64,000 nucleotides of DNA, from assembly GCA_901457705.2 (NCBI GenBank), contig LR590083.2, positions 3,658,597 through 3,722,596 on the forward strand, in the 5' to 3' direction. The notes under the pieces were generated by a model that saw nothing but the letters and a program-made list of their open reading frames with translations, had not been told where the DNA came from and made no database searches. Origin of the DNA: Beijerinckiaceae bacterium RH AL1. Lineage in GTDB: Bacteria > Pseudomonadota > Alphaproteobacteria > Rhizobiales > Beijerinckiaceae. A program made the position numbers and the translations under genes. Below, one piece after another: positions 29,702-38,238 of this stretch (position 1 is the first letter of the stretch; every line of letters starts with the position of its first letter).

Positions 29702-31525
29702 ATGGATGTGCGCGCGCCGCGGCCGCAGCCACGACACGCCGCAATCTTCGCGCGGCATCTAGCGAACTTCGGTCCCCTCGCGGTGATCGCCACCGCCGCC
29801 TTCTGTCTCGCGCTCGCCCGCTTGCCGGACGGCGCGTCGCTGCCGGCACGGGTCGCCTATGCGCTCCTCGTCGCCCTCAACGTCCTCGTCCTAGCGATGT
29901 CGAGCTGGTGCAATGGGCTCGGCCTAATTGTGGTCCTCTCCAGGCGACGCGTCATGGATGTCGCGGGCCTCAAGATGCGGCCGCCCTCCGGCGCCGCCCG
30001 CGTGGCAATCCTGTTCGCGATCCACGAGGAAGACGCGGCGCAGGTCTTCGCGGCGGCGCGCGTCATTGCCGACGACGTCGCGGGCGCGGGCATCGGGACG
30101 AGCGACGTGTTCGTGCTGAGCGACTCGCGCACGCCCGGCGCCATCGCGATCGAAGAGGCGATGCTCGACCGCGCCAGCCGGACGGGCGGACCGCGCCTGC
30201 TATATCGCCGCCGCAACGACAATTCCGGTCGCAAGGCCGGCAACGTCGCCGAGTTCGTGACGCGCTGGGGCGCCGCCTACGACTTCATGGTCGTGCTCGA
30301 CGCCGACAGCCTGATGACCGGCGCCTGCATCGCGCGCCTCGTCGGCGCCATGGAAGCCAATCCGCGCGCCGGCCTCATCCAGGCAATGTGCTACCCCGTC
30401 GGCCGGCAGACGACGTTCGCGCGTCTGCAGCAGTTCGATAGCCGCCTGATCGGCCCGCTGTTCCAAGCCGGAACCGCCTTCTGGCAGGGGCCGCGCGGCA
30501 ATTTCTGGGGCCATAATGCCATCATCCGCTGCGCCGCTTTCGCTGCGAGCTGCGGCTTGCCGAAGCTGCCGGGCAAGTCGCCATTCGGTGGCGAGATCAT
30601 GTCGCACGACACGGTCGAAGCCGCGCTGATGCTGCGCTGCGATCATGAGGTGTGGATGCTGCCGTCGGGGCCCGATGGCCGACCCGACTGCTCGTGGGAA
30701 GAGACGCCGACGAACCTCGTCGATCATCTCAAGCGCGACAGACGGTGGCTGCGCGGCAACCTGCAGCATGTCGGGGTCCTCGCCGCGAGCGGCTTGAAGA
30801 CGGCCTCGCTCTATCACCTGCTGCGCGGGCTGGCGCATTTCCTCTACGCGCCGCTGCTCGCCTTATGGCTGCTCGCCTATGCGCTTCTCGATCGGAGCAT
30901 CCGGCTCGACGGTCTCGTCGTCCTGGTGGCGGTGCTTCTCGCGCTGCCGCGAGGGCTCGGCCTGATCGCGGCACTCGCCGGCGGCGACGCCGCGGGCTAC
31001 GGCGGCAGCGCCAGATTGATCGCGAGCGCCGCGGCGAGCCAGCTCTTCGCCACCCTGATCTACCCCGTCGTCGCCGTCTCCCACCTCATCGATCTCGTCG
31101 CCATGATGTTCGCAGGCGCCTCGCGGTGGGCGGTGCAATCACGCGACGATCGCAATCTGTCGCGCCACGAGTCATTCCGCGCGCTGATGCCGGCTGCCAT
31201 CGTCCTCTCCCTCGCCGCACTCGCGCTGGCGAACGCCACGCCAGTCGTTGCGGCCTGGCTCGCTGTCGGCGCAGCGGCCGCCATTCCGCTGGCGCTGGAG
31301 ACGAGCCGCAGCCGGCGCTGGCCGCTCTTCGCGACGCCGGAGGAGACGACGCCGCATCCGCTTCGTCTCCGACGACAGCACATCGAGGCGCAGCTTCGCG
31401 CCGGCCGGAAGATCGAGCCAGATGCAGCGTCGGCCCCGCTTCCGCCACCGCGCGGGCTCGACATGCCGACACAATCCCTGAGCCTCCACGGCAATCGCAG
31501 TGCGGTCGGCATGACGGTTGGGTGA
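29702..31525 (+). CDS. opgH: Glucans biosynthesis glucosyltransferase OpgH (MdoH)
   Basis: OpgH is the inner-membrane GT2 enzyme that uses UDP-glucose to build the beta-1,2-glucan backbone of osmoregulated periplasmic glucans. The 607-residue product has two N-terminal membrane segments (about 22–42 and 50–75), the cytoplasmic catalytic domain with DVFVLSDSRTPG, FMVVLDADSLMTG (DxD), EALMLRCDHE-like HDTVEAALMLRCDHEVW and the acceptor motif DRRWLRGNLQH (Q/RxxRW type), then several membrane segments from about 360 to 530. ATG 29702 has GGAGGTG six bases upstream. No opgG is adjacent, which is unusual for E. coli-type operons. Confidence 0.9.
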   Translation: MDVRAPRPQPRHAAIFARHLANFGPLAVIATAAFCLALARLPDGASLPARVAYALLVALNVLVLAMSSWCNGLGLIVVLSRRRVMDVAGLKMRPPSGAARVAILFAIHEEDAAQVFAAARVIADDVAGAGIGTSDVFVLSDSRTPGAIAIEEAMLDRASRTGGPRLLYRRRNDNSGRKAGNVAEFVTRWGAAYDFMVVLDADSLMTGACIARLVGAMEANPRAGLIQAMCYPVGRQTTFARLQQFDSRLIGPLFQAGTAFWQGPRGNFWGHNAIIRCAAFAASCGLPKLPGKSPFGGEIMSHDTVEAALMLRCDHEVWMLPSGPDGRPDCSWEETPTNLVDHLKRDRRWLRGNLQHVGVLAASGLKTASLYHLLRGLAHFLYAPLLALWLLAYALLDRSIRLDGLVVLVAVLLALPRGLGLIAALAGGDAAGYGGSARLIASAAASQLFATLIYPVVAVSHLIDLVAMMFAGASRWAVQSRDDRNLSRHESFRALMPAAIVLSLAALALANATPVVAAWLAVGAAAAIPLALETSRSRRWPLFATPEETTPHPLRLRRQHIEAQLRAGRKIEPDAASAPLPPPRGLDMPTQSLSLHGNRSAVGMTVG

Positions 31526-31617
31526 AATGGCAACTTGACGCAGCCCCGTTTTGCCGCATCGCCGTTCGACGTCCTGGCTAGTTACAGAGGCCGCCCAAAC
31601 TTTTGAAAGGCCTTTCC

Positions 31618-32855
31618 ATGCGAGCTGCCGGACAGTCACAGTCGACCAGCGACGACGGTCGTGAGCGGATTGGCGTCGCGGTCGTCGGACTGGGCGGTGC
31701 GGTCGCGACCACGGCAATCGCCGGCATCGAGATGATCAAGGCCGGGCGCAACGACCGCACAGGACTGCCGCTCGCCGGCCTTTCGATCCCCGGCCTCGCC
31801 GATTATCGCGACATCGTCTTCACGGGATGGGACGTCAACGGCGATGATCTCGGCGTTGCGGCTGAAAAGCATGCCGTGCTCGATCGCGATCAGGTCGACG
31901 GCGCGGGAAGCGCGCTGCGCGGCATCCGTCCCATGCCCGCGGTCGGCTCCTCCGCCTATTGCCGCAATGTCGACGGCGAGAACAAGATCGTCGTCAAGAG
32001 CCATCGTGATGCCGTCGAGCGCATCGGCGACGATCTCGCACGCTTCAAGCGCGAGAGCGGCGTCGATCGCGTCATCATGCTGAACCTCGCGTCGACCGAG
32101 CGTCATCCCGATCCCGACGCGGCAGCTCTGCGCGATCTCGCAAGCTTCGAGAAGGCCCTCGACAGCTCCGACGCCGACGTCGGTCCTGCGATGCTCTACG
32201 CCTACGCGGCGATCGCCAACGGCGCGGCTTACGCCAACTTCACGCCCTCCGTCGCAGCCGACGCCAAGCCGCTCATCGAGATGGCGCGCGAGCGCAAACC
32301 GCCGTGGCCGGCAAGGACGGCAAGACGGGACAGACGTTCCTGAAGACGGTGATCGCGCCGGCGCTGCGCCAGCGCGCGCTGCACGTCGACGGTTGGTTTT
32401 CCACCAATATCCTCGGCAACCGCGACGGCCTCGCCCTCGACGATCCCAACTCTCTAAAGTCGAAGCTCGGCACGAAGAAGAGCGTGCTCGACCAGATGCT
32501 CGGTTACGAGGTCGAGGACCACATCATCGACATCCGCTACTACCGGCCGCGCGGCGACGACAAGGAAGCCTGGGACAACATCGACATCTCCGGCTTCATG
32601 GGCCAACGCATGCAGATCAAGGTAAACTTCCTCTGCAAGGACTCGATCCTCGCAGCGCCGTTGGCGATCGAGATCGTGCGTTGCCTTGGACTCGCCGCGC
32701 GGCGTGGCGAGGGCGGCGTGCAGGAGCAGCTCGGCTCGTTCTTCAAGGCGCCGATGACCGGCAACGGCCATCTGCCGGAGCACGGGTTCCACGCGCAGCA
32801 GATTGCCCTGATGGAATGGCTCGGCGCCGAGGGCGCGGAGGTCGACGCGGCGTGA
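31618..32855 (+). CDS. Inositol-1-phosphate synthase family protein (apparent one-base frameshift)
   Basis: The family makes myo-inositol 1-phosphate from glucose 6-phosphate with NAD. The first part shows the dinucleotide loop VAVVGLGGAVATTAIAG and NLASTERHPDPD; the second part shows AGKDGKTGQTFLK and DGWFSTNILGNRDG, all hallmarks. The two halves are in different frames: the first stays coding to about 32296, the second takes over by about 32304. One extra base in AAACCGCCG would restore a 412-residue protein. ATG 31618 has AAAGG upstream. It is the first gene of the eight-gene operon, and its stop overlaps the GTG of the next gene. Confidence 0.85.
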
Positions 32856-33765
32856 CCGCGGGCCTCGCATCGCCCCGCGGGTCGCTCGCCGGCTTGCGCG
32901 ACCTCCTGGGCGAGCTCGGCGACCTAAAGCGAATCCGCTCGGCGGGACGAAGCGGATCGATCGCCGAGCGCGCGTTCCTCACCGCGTGGTCGGCGCTGAT
33001 GGCCGGCGATACTCTGACATCCGTGATGCGGACGACGACGGCGCGGGCGCTCGCCGCTGCGCGCCTCGGTGATCTCGATGATGCGAAGCTGCGAGAGCTG
33101 GGGCTGGCCAACGACGAGTGCCGAAGCGTGCTCGGCCGCGCTCTCGACGACGTGACCGCTGGCGTCGATAGCGCTCTCGTCGACACGCTTCGCGGTGCCT
33201 TTCATTGGCAGCACGCCGATGCGCCGCCACCGCGCTTCGCCGTTGCGCTGGCGGCGCAGCCGCGGGCCGGCGCGACGTGCCCCGGCAAGCCACGGCTGGT
33301 GCTCGAGCCGGCCGAAAACCACGGCGAACATTGCTGGGCGGTTGCCGTCTACGGCGTGCTACTCGCGTCGCACTATGTCGCGGACCCGAGGTCGTGTTCC
33401 TGGCCGGGCTTGCGCATCACCTCCATAACGCCTTCATGCCGGACAGCGGCTTCACCGGCGAGGTCCTGCTCGGCGATCACCTCGATCGCTTCTGCGCGGC
33501 CGCGACGTCGCGTGCGCTGGAAGAGCTTCCCGATGGCCTCCGGCGCGACGTCGTTGAGGCCCGCAAGATCCTCTCCGACGCGTCGACTCCGGAGGGTCGC
33601 GCCTTTCATGCCGCCGATGTCGTCGACCGCGTCCTGCAGCTGTCGCAGCATCTTCGCCCGGCCAGCCTCAGCATGCGCGATCTTCTGGTCGACTGGGAGC
33701 TGGTCCACGACGGACCGGTCAAACCGTTCCACGACCGCGTGCTTGCCGAGATCGGCCTCGCATGA
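32852..33765 (+). CDS. HD-like domain protein (apparent one-base frameshift)
   Basis: The start GTG 32852 overlaps the preceding TGA. The N-terminal 150 residues are helical and I do not recognise them. The C-terminal half has an HD-hydrolase-like pattern, ENHGEHCWAVAVYG followed by VFLAGLAHHLHNAF, but the second motif is HH rather than HD, and GDHLDRFC follows. The reading frame changes at the CCC at 33385–33387: upstream is one frame, downstream (PEVVFLAGLAHHLHN) the other. A fourth C would give an intact protein of about 304 residues. HD-fold proteins include phosphohydrolases and di-iron oxygenases; which applies is not clear. Confidence 0.68.
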
Positions 33766-34892
33766 GCGAGCCGCTTCTCTCGCCGATCTCGGGACGCCCC
33801 CTCTCGAAAGATACCGCCATTTCGCTGTCCGACGGCAGCGGCGAACGGTGGCCGGTCATCGACGGCATCGCCTATCTCCGCACCGGCCGGGCAGCGCTCG
33901 TCGCTGACGTGCTGAAGCTGTTGGACGATGGCCGCGACATCGAGGCCCTTGTCGCTCTTCTCGCCGACCAGGATGATTGGTGGACCGGGGCGCCGGCCGA
34001 TCCCGCGCGCATTCTCGACCTGGTCTCGAAGCGCGACGCGATGAGCTTCCGCGACGCCATGGAGAGCCTCGGCTTCGGGCGCGTCGGGCACTATCTCGCG
34101 CACCGATGGAGCGATCCGACCTACCTTGCAGGGCTTGCGTTGCTCGAGGCGCATTGGACGGAGCCCGCGAGTGCCTTCGAGCTTGCCTGCGGGACGGGCG
34201 CCTACCTTCGCGACCTTTCGCGACGCGGCATCCGATGCTGCGGTGGCGACGTCGTGTTCGCCAAGCTCTGGCTTGCGCGTCACTGGGTTCTCGGCCCCGA
34301 GGTGGAGCTCGTATGCTTCGACGCCGCCTCGCCCTGGCCGATCGCGGGACGCGCGCACGACCTCGTACTCTGCCACGACGCCTTCTACTTCCTCGAGCCC
34401 AAGCCTGACGTGGCGTCGCGCCTGCGCGAGGCGACCGCGCCTGGCGGCCTGCTCGCCTTGGCGCACATCCACAATGCCGCGCATCTAAACTTCTCGGCCG
34501 GTGCGGCGGTGACGGCGGCTACGCTCGCGGAGATGTTCGAGGGCGCCGCCTTCTACGACGACGACGAGCTGACGCGCGCGCTTGCCGAAGCGCGCTCGCC
34601 CGTGCCTTGCGCGCCGGAGCTGCTCGCATCGGCCGAAGCGTTCTCGATCGCGCTCGGAGGCGCGTCGACGCCTCGCCCTGTCGTCGCCGGCCTCGCGCTG
34701 CCGCCGAGCGGTGCGCCGCTTCGCAAGAACCCGCTCTACGGCCGCGACGATCGCATTCGTTGGCCCTCCGACCGCTATCGCGACGAGTATGCTGCGCGCG
34801 TGACATATCCTCCGGTGTTTGGCACGCACGTTCCCAACAAAGAGTCGCAGGCGCGATCGCGCGAGCTCGTCGACCTGCCGGAGCGGTGGTGA
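33762..34892 (+). CDS. Class I SAM-dependent methyltransferase with Trm112-like N-terminus
   Basis: The 376-residue product opens with a Trm112-like segment (SPISGRPL...ERWPVIDGIAYL) that has lost the usual cysteine pair. The methyltransferase core begins near residue 140 with the SAM loop AFELACGTGAYLRDLSRRG, continues with DVVFAKLWLARHW, and has LVLCHDAFYFL as the post-core strand. Some 150 further residues have no family I can name and probably shape the acceptor site. It overlaps the HD gene by ATGA and the oxidoreductase gene by one base. It probably methylates the product of this operon. Confidence 0.85.
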   Translation: MSEPLLSPISGRPLSKDTAISLSDGSGERWPVIDGIAYLRTGRAALVADVLKLLDDGRDIEALVALLADQDDWWTGAPADPARILDLVSKRDAMSFRDAMESLGFGRVGHYLAHRWSDPTYLAGLALLEAHWTEPASAFELACGTGAYLRDLSRRGIRCCGGDVVFAKLWLARHWVLGPEVELVCFDAASPWPIAGRAHDLVLCHDAFYFLEPKPDVASRLREATAPGGLLALAHIHNAAHLNFSAGAAVTAATLAEMFEGAAFYDDDELTRALAEARSPVPCAPELLASAEAFSIALGGASTPRPVVAGLALPPSGAPLRKNPLYGRDDRIRWPSDRYRDEYAARVTYPPVFGTHVPNKESQARSRELVDLPERW

Positions 34893-35914
34893 TGCGCTGG
34901 GGCATCGTCGGCTTCGGCTGGGTCGCGCGCGACTACATGGCGCCGGGCATCGTCGCGGCCGGCGGCCGTGTGGTCGCTGTCTGCGACCGCGATCCCGTCG
35001 CGCTCGAGGCCGCTGCGGCGCTTGGCGCGCGGTCGCATCGCGATGTCGGCTCGTTGCTTCGTGAGGAACTCGATGCGGTCTACGTCGCGACGCCGAACCA
35101 CCTCCACCGTCCGGTGGTCGAGGCCTGCCTTGACGCGGGCGTGCCCGTCCTCTGCGAAAAACCCGTTGCCGCCTCGCTCGAGGACGCGGTCGCGATGGAG
35201 GCGGCGGCGCGAGGCTCCGGCACCTTGCTCGCCGTGGCGTTCGATCAGCGCCACCATCCCGCGCATGTTGCCATCCGCGATGCCGTGGCGGGCGGCGCGA
35301 TCGGCCTGCCGACGGCGGTCCGCATCGTCTATGCCTGTTGGCTCGATCGCGGCTGGTCCGCCGCACAGAGACCGCACGACAATTGGCGCATCGATCGCGC
35401 GCGCGCCGGAGGCGGCGCCGTCATCGATCTCGCGCCGCATGGGCTCGATCTCGCGGGCATGCTACTCGGCGAGCCGGTCGTCGAGCTTACCGGCTTCCTG
35501 CAGCACCGCGTCCAGGATTACGACGTCGACGACGGTGGCGTCCTTATCGGCCGGACGGCCGCGGGTGTGTTGGTAAGCCTGCACGTGGCCTACAACATGC
35601 CCGAGCGCCTACCGCGACGTCGGCTCGAGGTCTGCGGCACGCGCGGGCAGATCGTTGCGACCAACACGATGGGGCAGGACGCCGGCGGGGCTGTCGAGCT
35701 GATCGGCGCGGCGACGGGGACCGGCCGCTCGCTGGAGTTCGACGCTTCGCTGTCGCCGTTTACGGCCCAGGCCCGCGCCTTTGCGGCCGCCGTGCGCGGC
35801 GAGCCGCACGACTTCGACATCGAGCGCGACGTCGCCGCGCTAGGTCTGCTTCTGTCGACCTGTGCTGTCGCGGAGCCGACCACAACGAACTCCTTCGAGA
35901 GGCAAGCATCATGA
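34892..35914 (+). CDS. Gfo/Idh/MocA family oxidoreductase
   Basis: The 340-residue product has an N-terminal NAD(P) fold (WGIVGFGWVARDYMAPGI) with the family motif CEKPVA (the EKP lysine) near residue 90, and a C-terminal alpha/beta domain with GGGAVIDLAPHGLDLAGMLLG, the usual GG.. D.g.H.iD motif that carries the catalytic Asp and His. Members oxidise or reduce a secondary alcohol on a sugar or cyclitol; inositol 2-dehydrogenase (IolG) is one. Beside an inositol-phosphate synthase-like and a TIM-barrel isomerase gene, a cyclitol substrate is the best guess. The stop overlaps the YcaO start (ATGA). Confidence 0.9.
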   Translation: MRWGIVGFGWVARDYMAPGIVAAGGRVVAVCDRDPVALEAAAALGARSHRDVGSLLREELDAVYVATPNHLHRPVVEACLDAGVPVLCEKPVAASLEDAVAMEAAARGSGTLLAVAFDQRHHPAHVAIRDAVAGGAIGLPTAVRIVYACWLDRGWSAAQRPHDNWRIDRARAGGGAVIDLAPHGLDLAGMLLGEPVVELTGFLQHRVQDYDVDDGGVLIGRTAAGVLVSLHVAYNMPERLPRRRLEVCGTRGQIVATNTMGQDAGGAVELIGAATGTGRSLEFDASLSPFTAQARAFAAAVRGEPHDFDIERDVAALGLLLSTCAVAEPTTTNSFERQAS

Positions 35915-37404
35915 CCGGATTGCCTGACGGCTTGGGCGACGCCGGCCGCGCCTACGTCGACGCCATGCCGAAGGGCGAGATCGTCGCCTTTCCGATCACG
36001 CCGATCGACAGGATCGGCTTGCCCGTCTGGATCGTCGCCCTGTTTCCCGACGATGACAGGCTCGCCGACGTCATGCCCTACGGCGTCGGCTACGGCACGA
36101 GCGATGCGCAGGCCGCGCTCGGCGCGCTCGGCGAGTGCATGGAGATGGTGTTTCCCGCCTTGACGCTTCCCGGCATGAAGAGGATTGCCGCGAGCTGGTC
36201 CGAGCTCGTTGCCGTGCACGGCGCCGACGCGGTGGCAGACCCCTTCTCGCTCGGCCTGCCCGCCGGCTCGCCGGTGGATCGCGAGACGCGGCTCGAATGG
36301 GTGGAAAGCCGCAGTGCGCGCGACGGCGCGACGGTGCTTGTGCCGATCGACGTTGTCGCGCTGACGCGCAAGGATCTCTCGGCAGGCTACACGCCCTTCA
36401 CGACGCTGATCACCAACGGCATGGGCGCCGGGCCAGATCGCGACTGGGCGACGGGGCACGGGTTGCTCGAGCTTCTGCAGCGCGATGGCAACGGGCTCGT
36501 CTTCAAGGCGTTGGACCGCGGCATCGCGCTCGAGCTGCCCGAGCCGCCGCCCTCGACGGTGGCGCCGATCCTCGCGCGCTTCGAGGCGGCGGGCATTCGT
36601 GTGATCCCAAAGTTCGCCGCCGACGATTTCGGCCTCGCCAACCTCTATTGCGTCGGCTTCGAGCGCGACGGGAGCGACCCGCCGCTTCCGATCATGGTGA
36701 CCGGATGCGGCGAAGCCTGCCATCCCGATCGCGACCGGGCGCTCGAAAAGTGCCTTTGCGAGTTCGCCGCGTCGCGCGCGCGCAAGGCCTTTGCGCACGG
36801 ACCGTCCGCCGTCATCGAGCAGGTCGCGCCGCGCGGCTATGTCGATCGGTTCCTGCGCCAGGCGGGGTCGGGCGTCGGAGGCCAGGAAGGCCGGGCATTC
36901 GCGGCGATGCGCGACTGGTCGTCGCGACGGCCCGCCGACATCCGCGCCTGGCTCGCCGCCAGCGTGCACGCGGTGCGCGGCAGCAAGCCCTTCGACGATC
37001 TGCCGTCGACTCCCGCAACAGGCTCGCGGGAGGCCGGACGCATCGCGCGGGAACGTGTCGAGGCCGCGGGTATCGAAGTCCTTAGCGTCGACCTCACCCC
37101 GCCGGGCGCCTCGGTCAGCGTCGCGAAGACGATCGCGCCTGGGCTTGAGGTCGAGACGATGAGCTACGGGCGCATCGGCGAGCGCAACACGCGCAGGCTG
37201 ATCGAGCGCAACGACCCGCTCGTCGTCTTCGGGACGCCGAGCGAGACGCGAAAGCCGATCCGCCTCTCGCCCGAGGCGCTCGCGCGCTTCGGGCGACAGC
37301 CGCTGCTGGACATGGAGCGTCTCGCGGCCGTGGTCGGGCCGCTCTATCCGCTCTACCGGGAGCCCGAGGCGCATCATGTCGCGGCCGCGGAGGTCGCGGC
37401 GTGA
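35911..37404 (+). CDS. YcaO-like family protein
   Basis: YcaO enzymes use ATP to phosphorylate amide backbones, yielding azolines, thioamides or amidines; some act outside peptide pathways. The 497-residue product keeps the nucleotide-binding acidic positions: GYGTSDAQAALGALGECMEM near residue 60, TNGMGAGPDRDWATGHGLLE followed by LLQRD near 180, and ALEKCLCEFAASR near 280. No precursor peptide, E1-like partner or TfuA gene is seen in the window, so a RiPP role is not supported. It sits in the middle of the operon with ATGA/GTGA overlaps on both sides. Confidence 0.85.
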   Translation: MTGLPDGLGDAGRAYVDAMPKGEIVAFPITPIDRIGLPVWIVALFPDDDRLADVMPYGVGYGTSDAQAALGALGECMEMVFPALTLPGMKRIAASWSELVAVHGADAVADPFSLGLPAGSPVDRETRLEWVESRSARDGATVLVPIDVVALTRKDLSAGYTPFTTLITNGMGAGPDRDWATGHGLLELLQRDGNGLVFKALDRGIALELPEPPPSTVAPILARFEAAGIRVIPKFAADDFGLANLYCVGFERDGSDPPLPIMVTGCGEACHPDRDRALEKCLCEFAASRARKAFAHGPSAVIEQVAPRGYVDRFLRQAGSGVGGQEGRAFAAMRDWSSRRPADIRAWLAASVHAVRGSKPFDDLPSTPATGSREAGRIARERVEAAGIEVLSVDLTPPGASVSVAKTIAPGLEVETMSYGRIGERNTRRLIERNDPLVVFGTPSETRKPIRLSPEALARFGRQPLLDMERLAAVVGPLYPLYREPEAHHVAAAEVAA

Positions 37405-38228
37405 GCTTGCGCTTCGCCTACAACACGAACGGCTGCGGCAGCCATCGCCTCGACGATGCGCTCGAGCTCATGGCCGAGGCCGGCTATGCCGGTGTCGCGC
37501 TCACGCTCGACCACCATCATCTCGATCCCTTCGCGCCCTCCTGGCAGGAGCAGGCGCGAGCGCTGCGCCGTCGGCTCGACGCGCTGTCGTTCGGCTCGGT
37601 GATCGAGACCGGTGCAAGGTTCCTGCTCGATCCGCGTGCCAAGCACGAGCCGACCCTCGTGGCCGCCGATCCCGAGGGGCGCGCTCGCCGCGTCGCCTTC
37701 CTCAAGCGAGCCATCGACATCGCGGCGATCCTGCAGTCGGAGGCCATCTCCTTCTGGGCCGGCGTGCCGAAGCCGGGCGTCGATCGTGCGGAGGCACACG
37801 GTTGGCTCCGCGACGGTCTTGCAGAGATCGTCGCCTATGCCGAGCACGCCGGCGTCACGGCCGCCTTCGAGCCGGAGCCCGGCATGCTGATTGAGACGCC
37901 GGCCGAATGGGAGGCGCTTGGCATCGCGGGCCTGTCGCTTGCGCTCGACACCGGCCATTGCCTCGTCACGCAGGAGATCGCGCCCGCCGAGGCCGTGCGC
38001 CGCTGGGCCGCGCATCTCGGCACGGTTTCGATCGAGGACATGAAGCGCGGCGTTCACCTGCACCTGCCGTTCGGCGCCGGGGACATGGACCTGCCTGCGA
38101 TCCTCGATGCGCTCGAGGCCGTGCGCTTCGAGAAGCTCGTCTGCGTGGAGCTGTCGCGCGAGAGCCCGCAGGCCGACAAAGCCATCCCGGCCTCGCTCGA
38201 ATGGCTGCGCCACTGTCGCGTCGCGTGA
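37401..38228 (+). CDS. Sugar phosphate isomerase/epimerase (TIM barrel, IolE/IolI-like)
   Basis: The 275-residue product is an AP-endonuclease-2-type TIM barrel. The metal-site residues fall at the expected strands: FEPEPGMLIET (Glu), LALDTGHCLV (Asp and His), VSIEDMKRGVHLHLPFGAGDMD (His and Asp), and CVELSRESPQA (Glu). The N-terminus RFAYNTNGCGSHRLDDALELM is also typical. Relatives include inosose isomerase IolI, inosose dehydratase IolE and EboE. GTG 37401 overlaps the YcaO stop. With the oxidoreductase it could isomerise a keto-cyclitol, which is an inference from context. Confidence 0.85.
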   Translation: MSLRFAYNTNGCGSHRLDDALELMAEAGYAGVALTLDHHHLDPFAPSWQEQARALRRRLDALSFGSVIETGARFLLDPRAKHEPTLVAADPEGRARRVAFLKRAIDIAAILQSEAISFWAGVPKPGVDRAEAHGWLRDGLAEIVAYAEHAGVTAAFEPEPGMLIETPAEWEALGIAGLSLALDTGHCLVTQEIAPAEAVRRWAAHLGTVSIEDMKRGVHLHLPFGAGDMDLPAILDALEAVRFEKLVCVELSRESPQADKAIPASLEWLRHCRVA

Positions 38229-38238
38229 GGAGTAGAGC

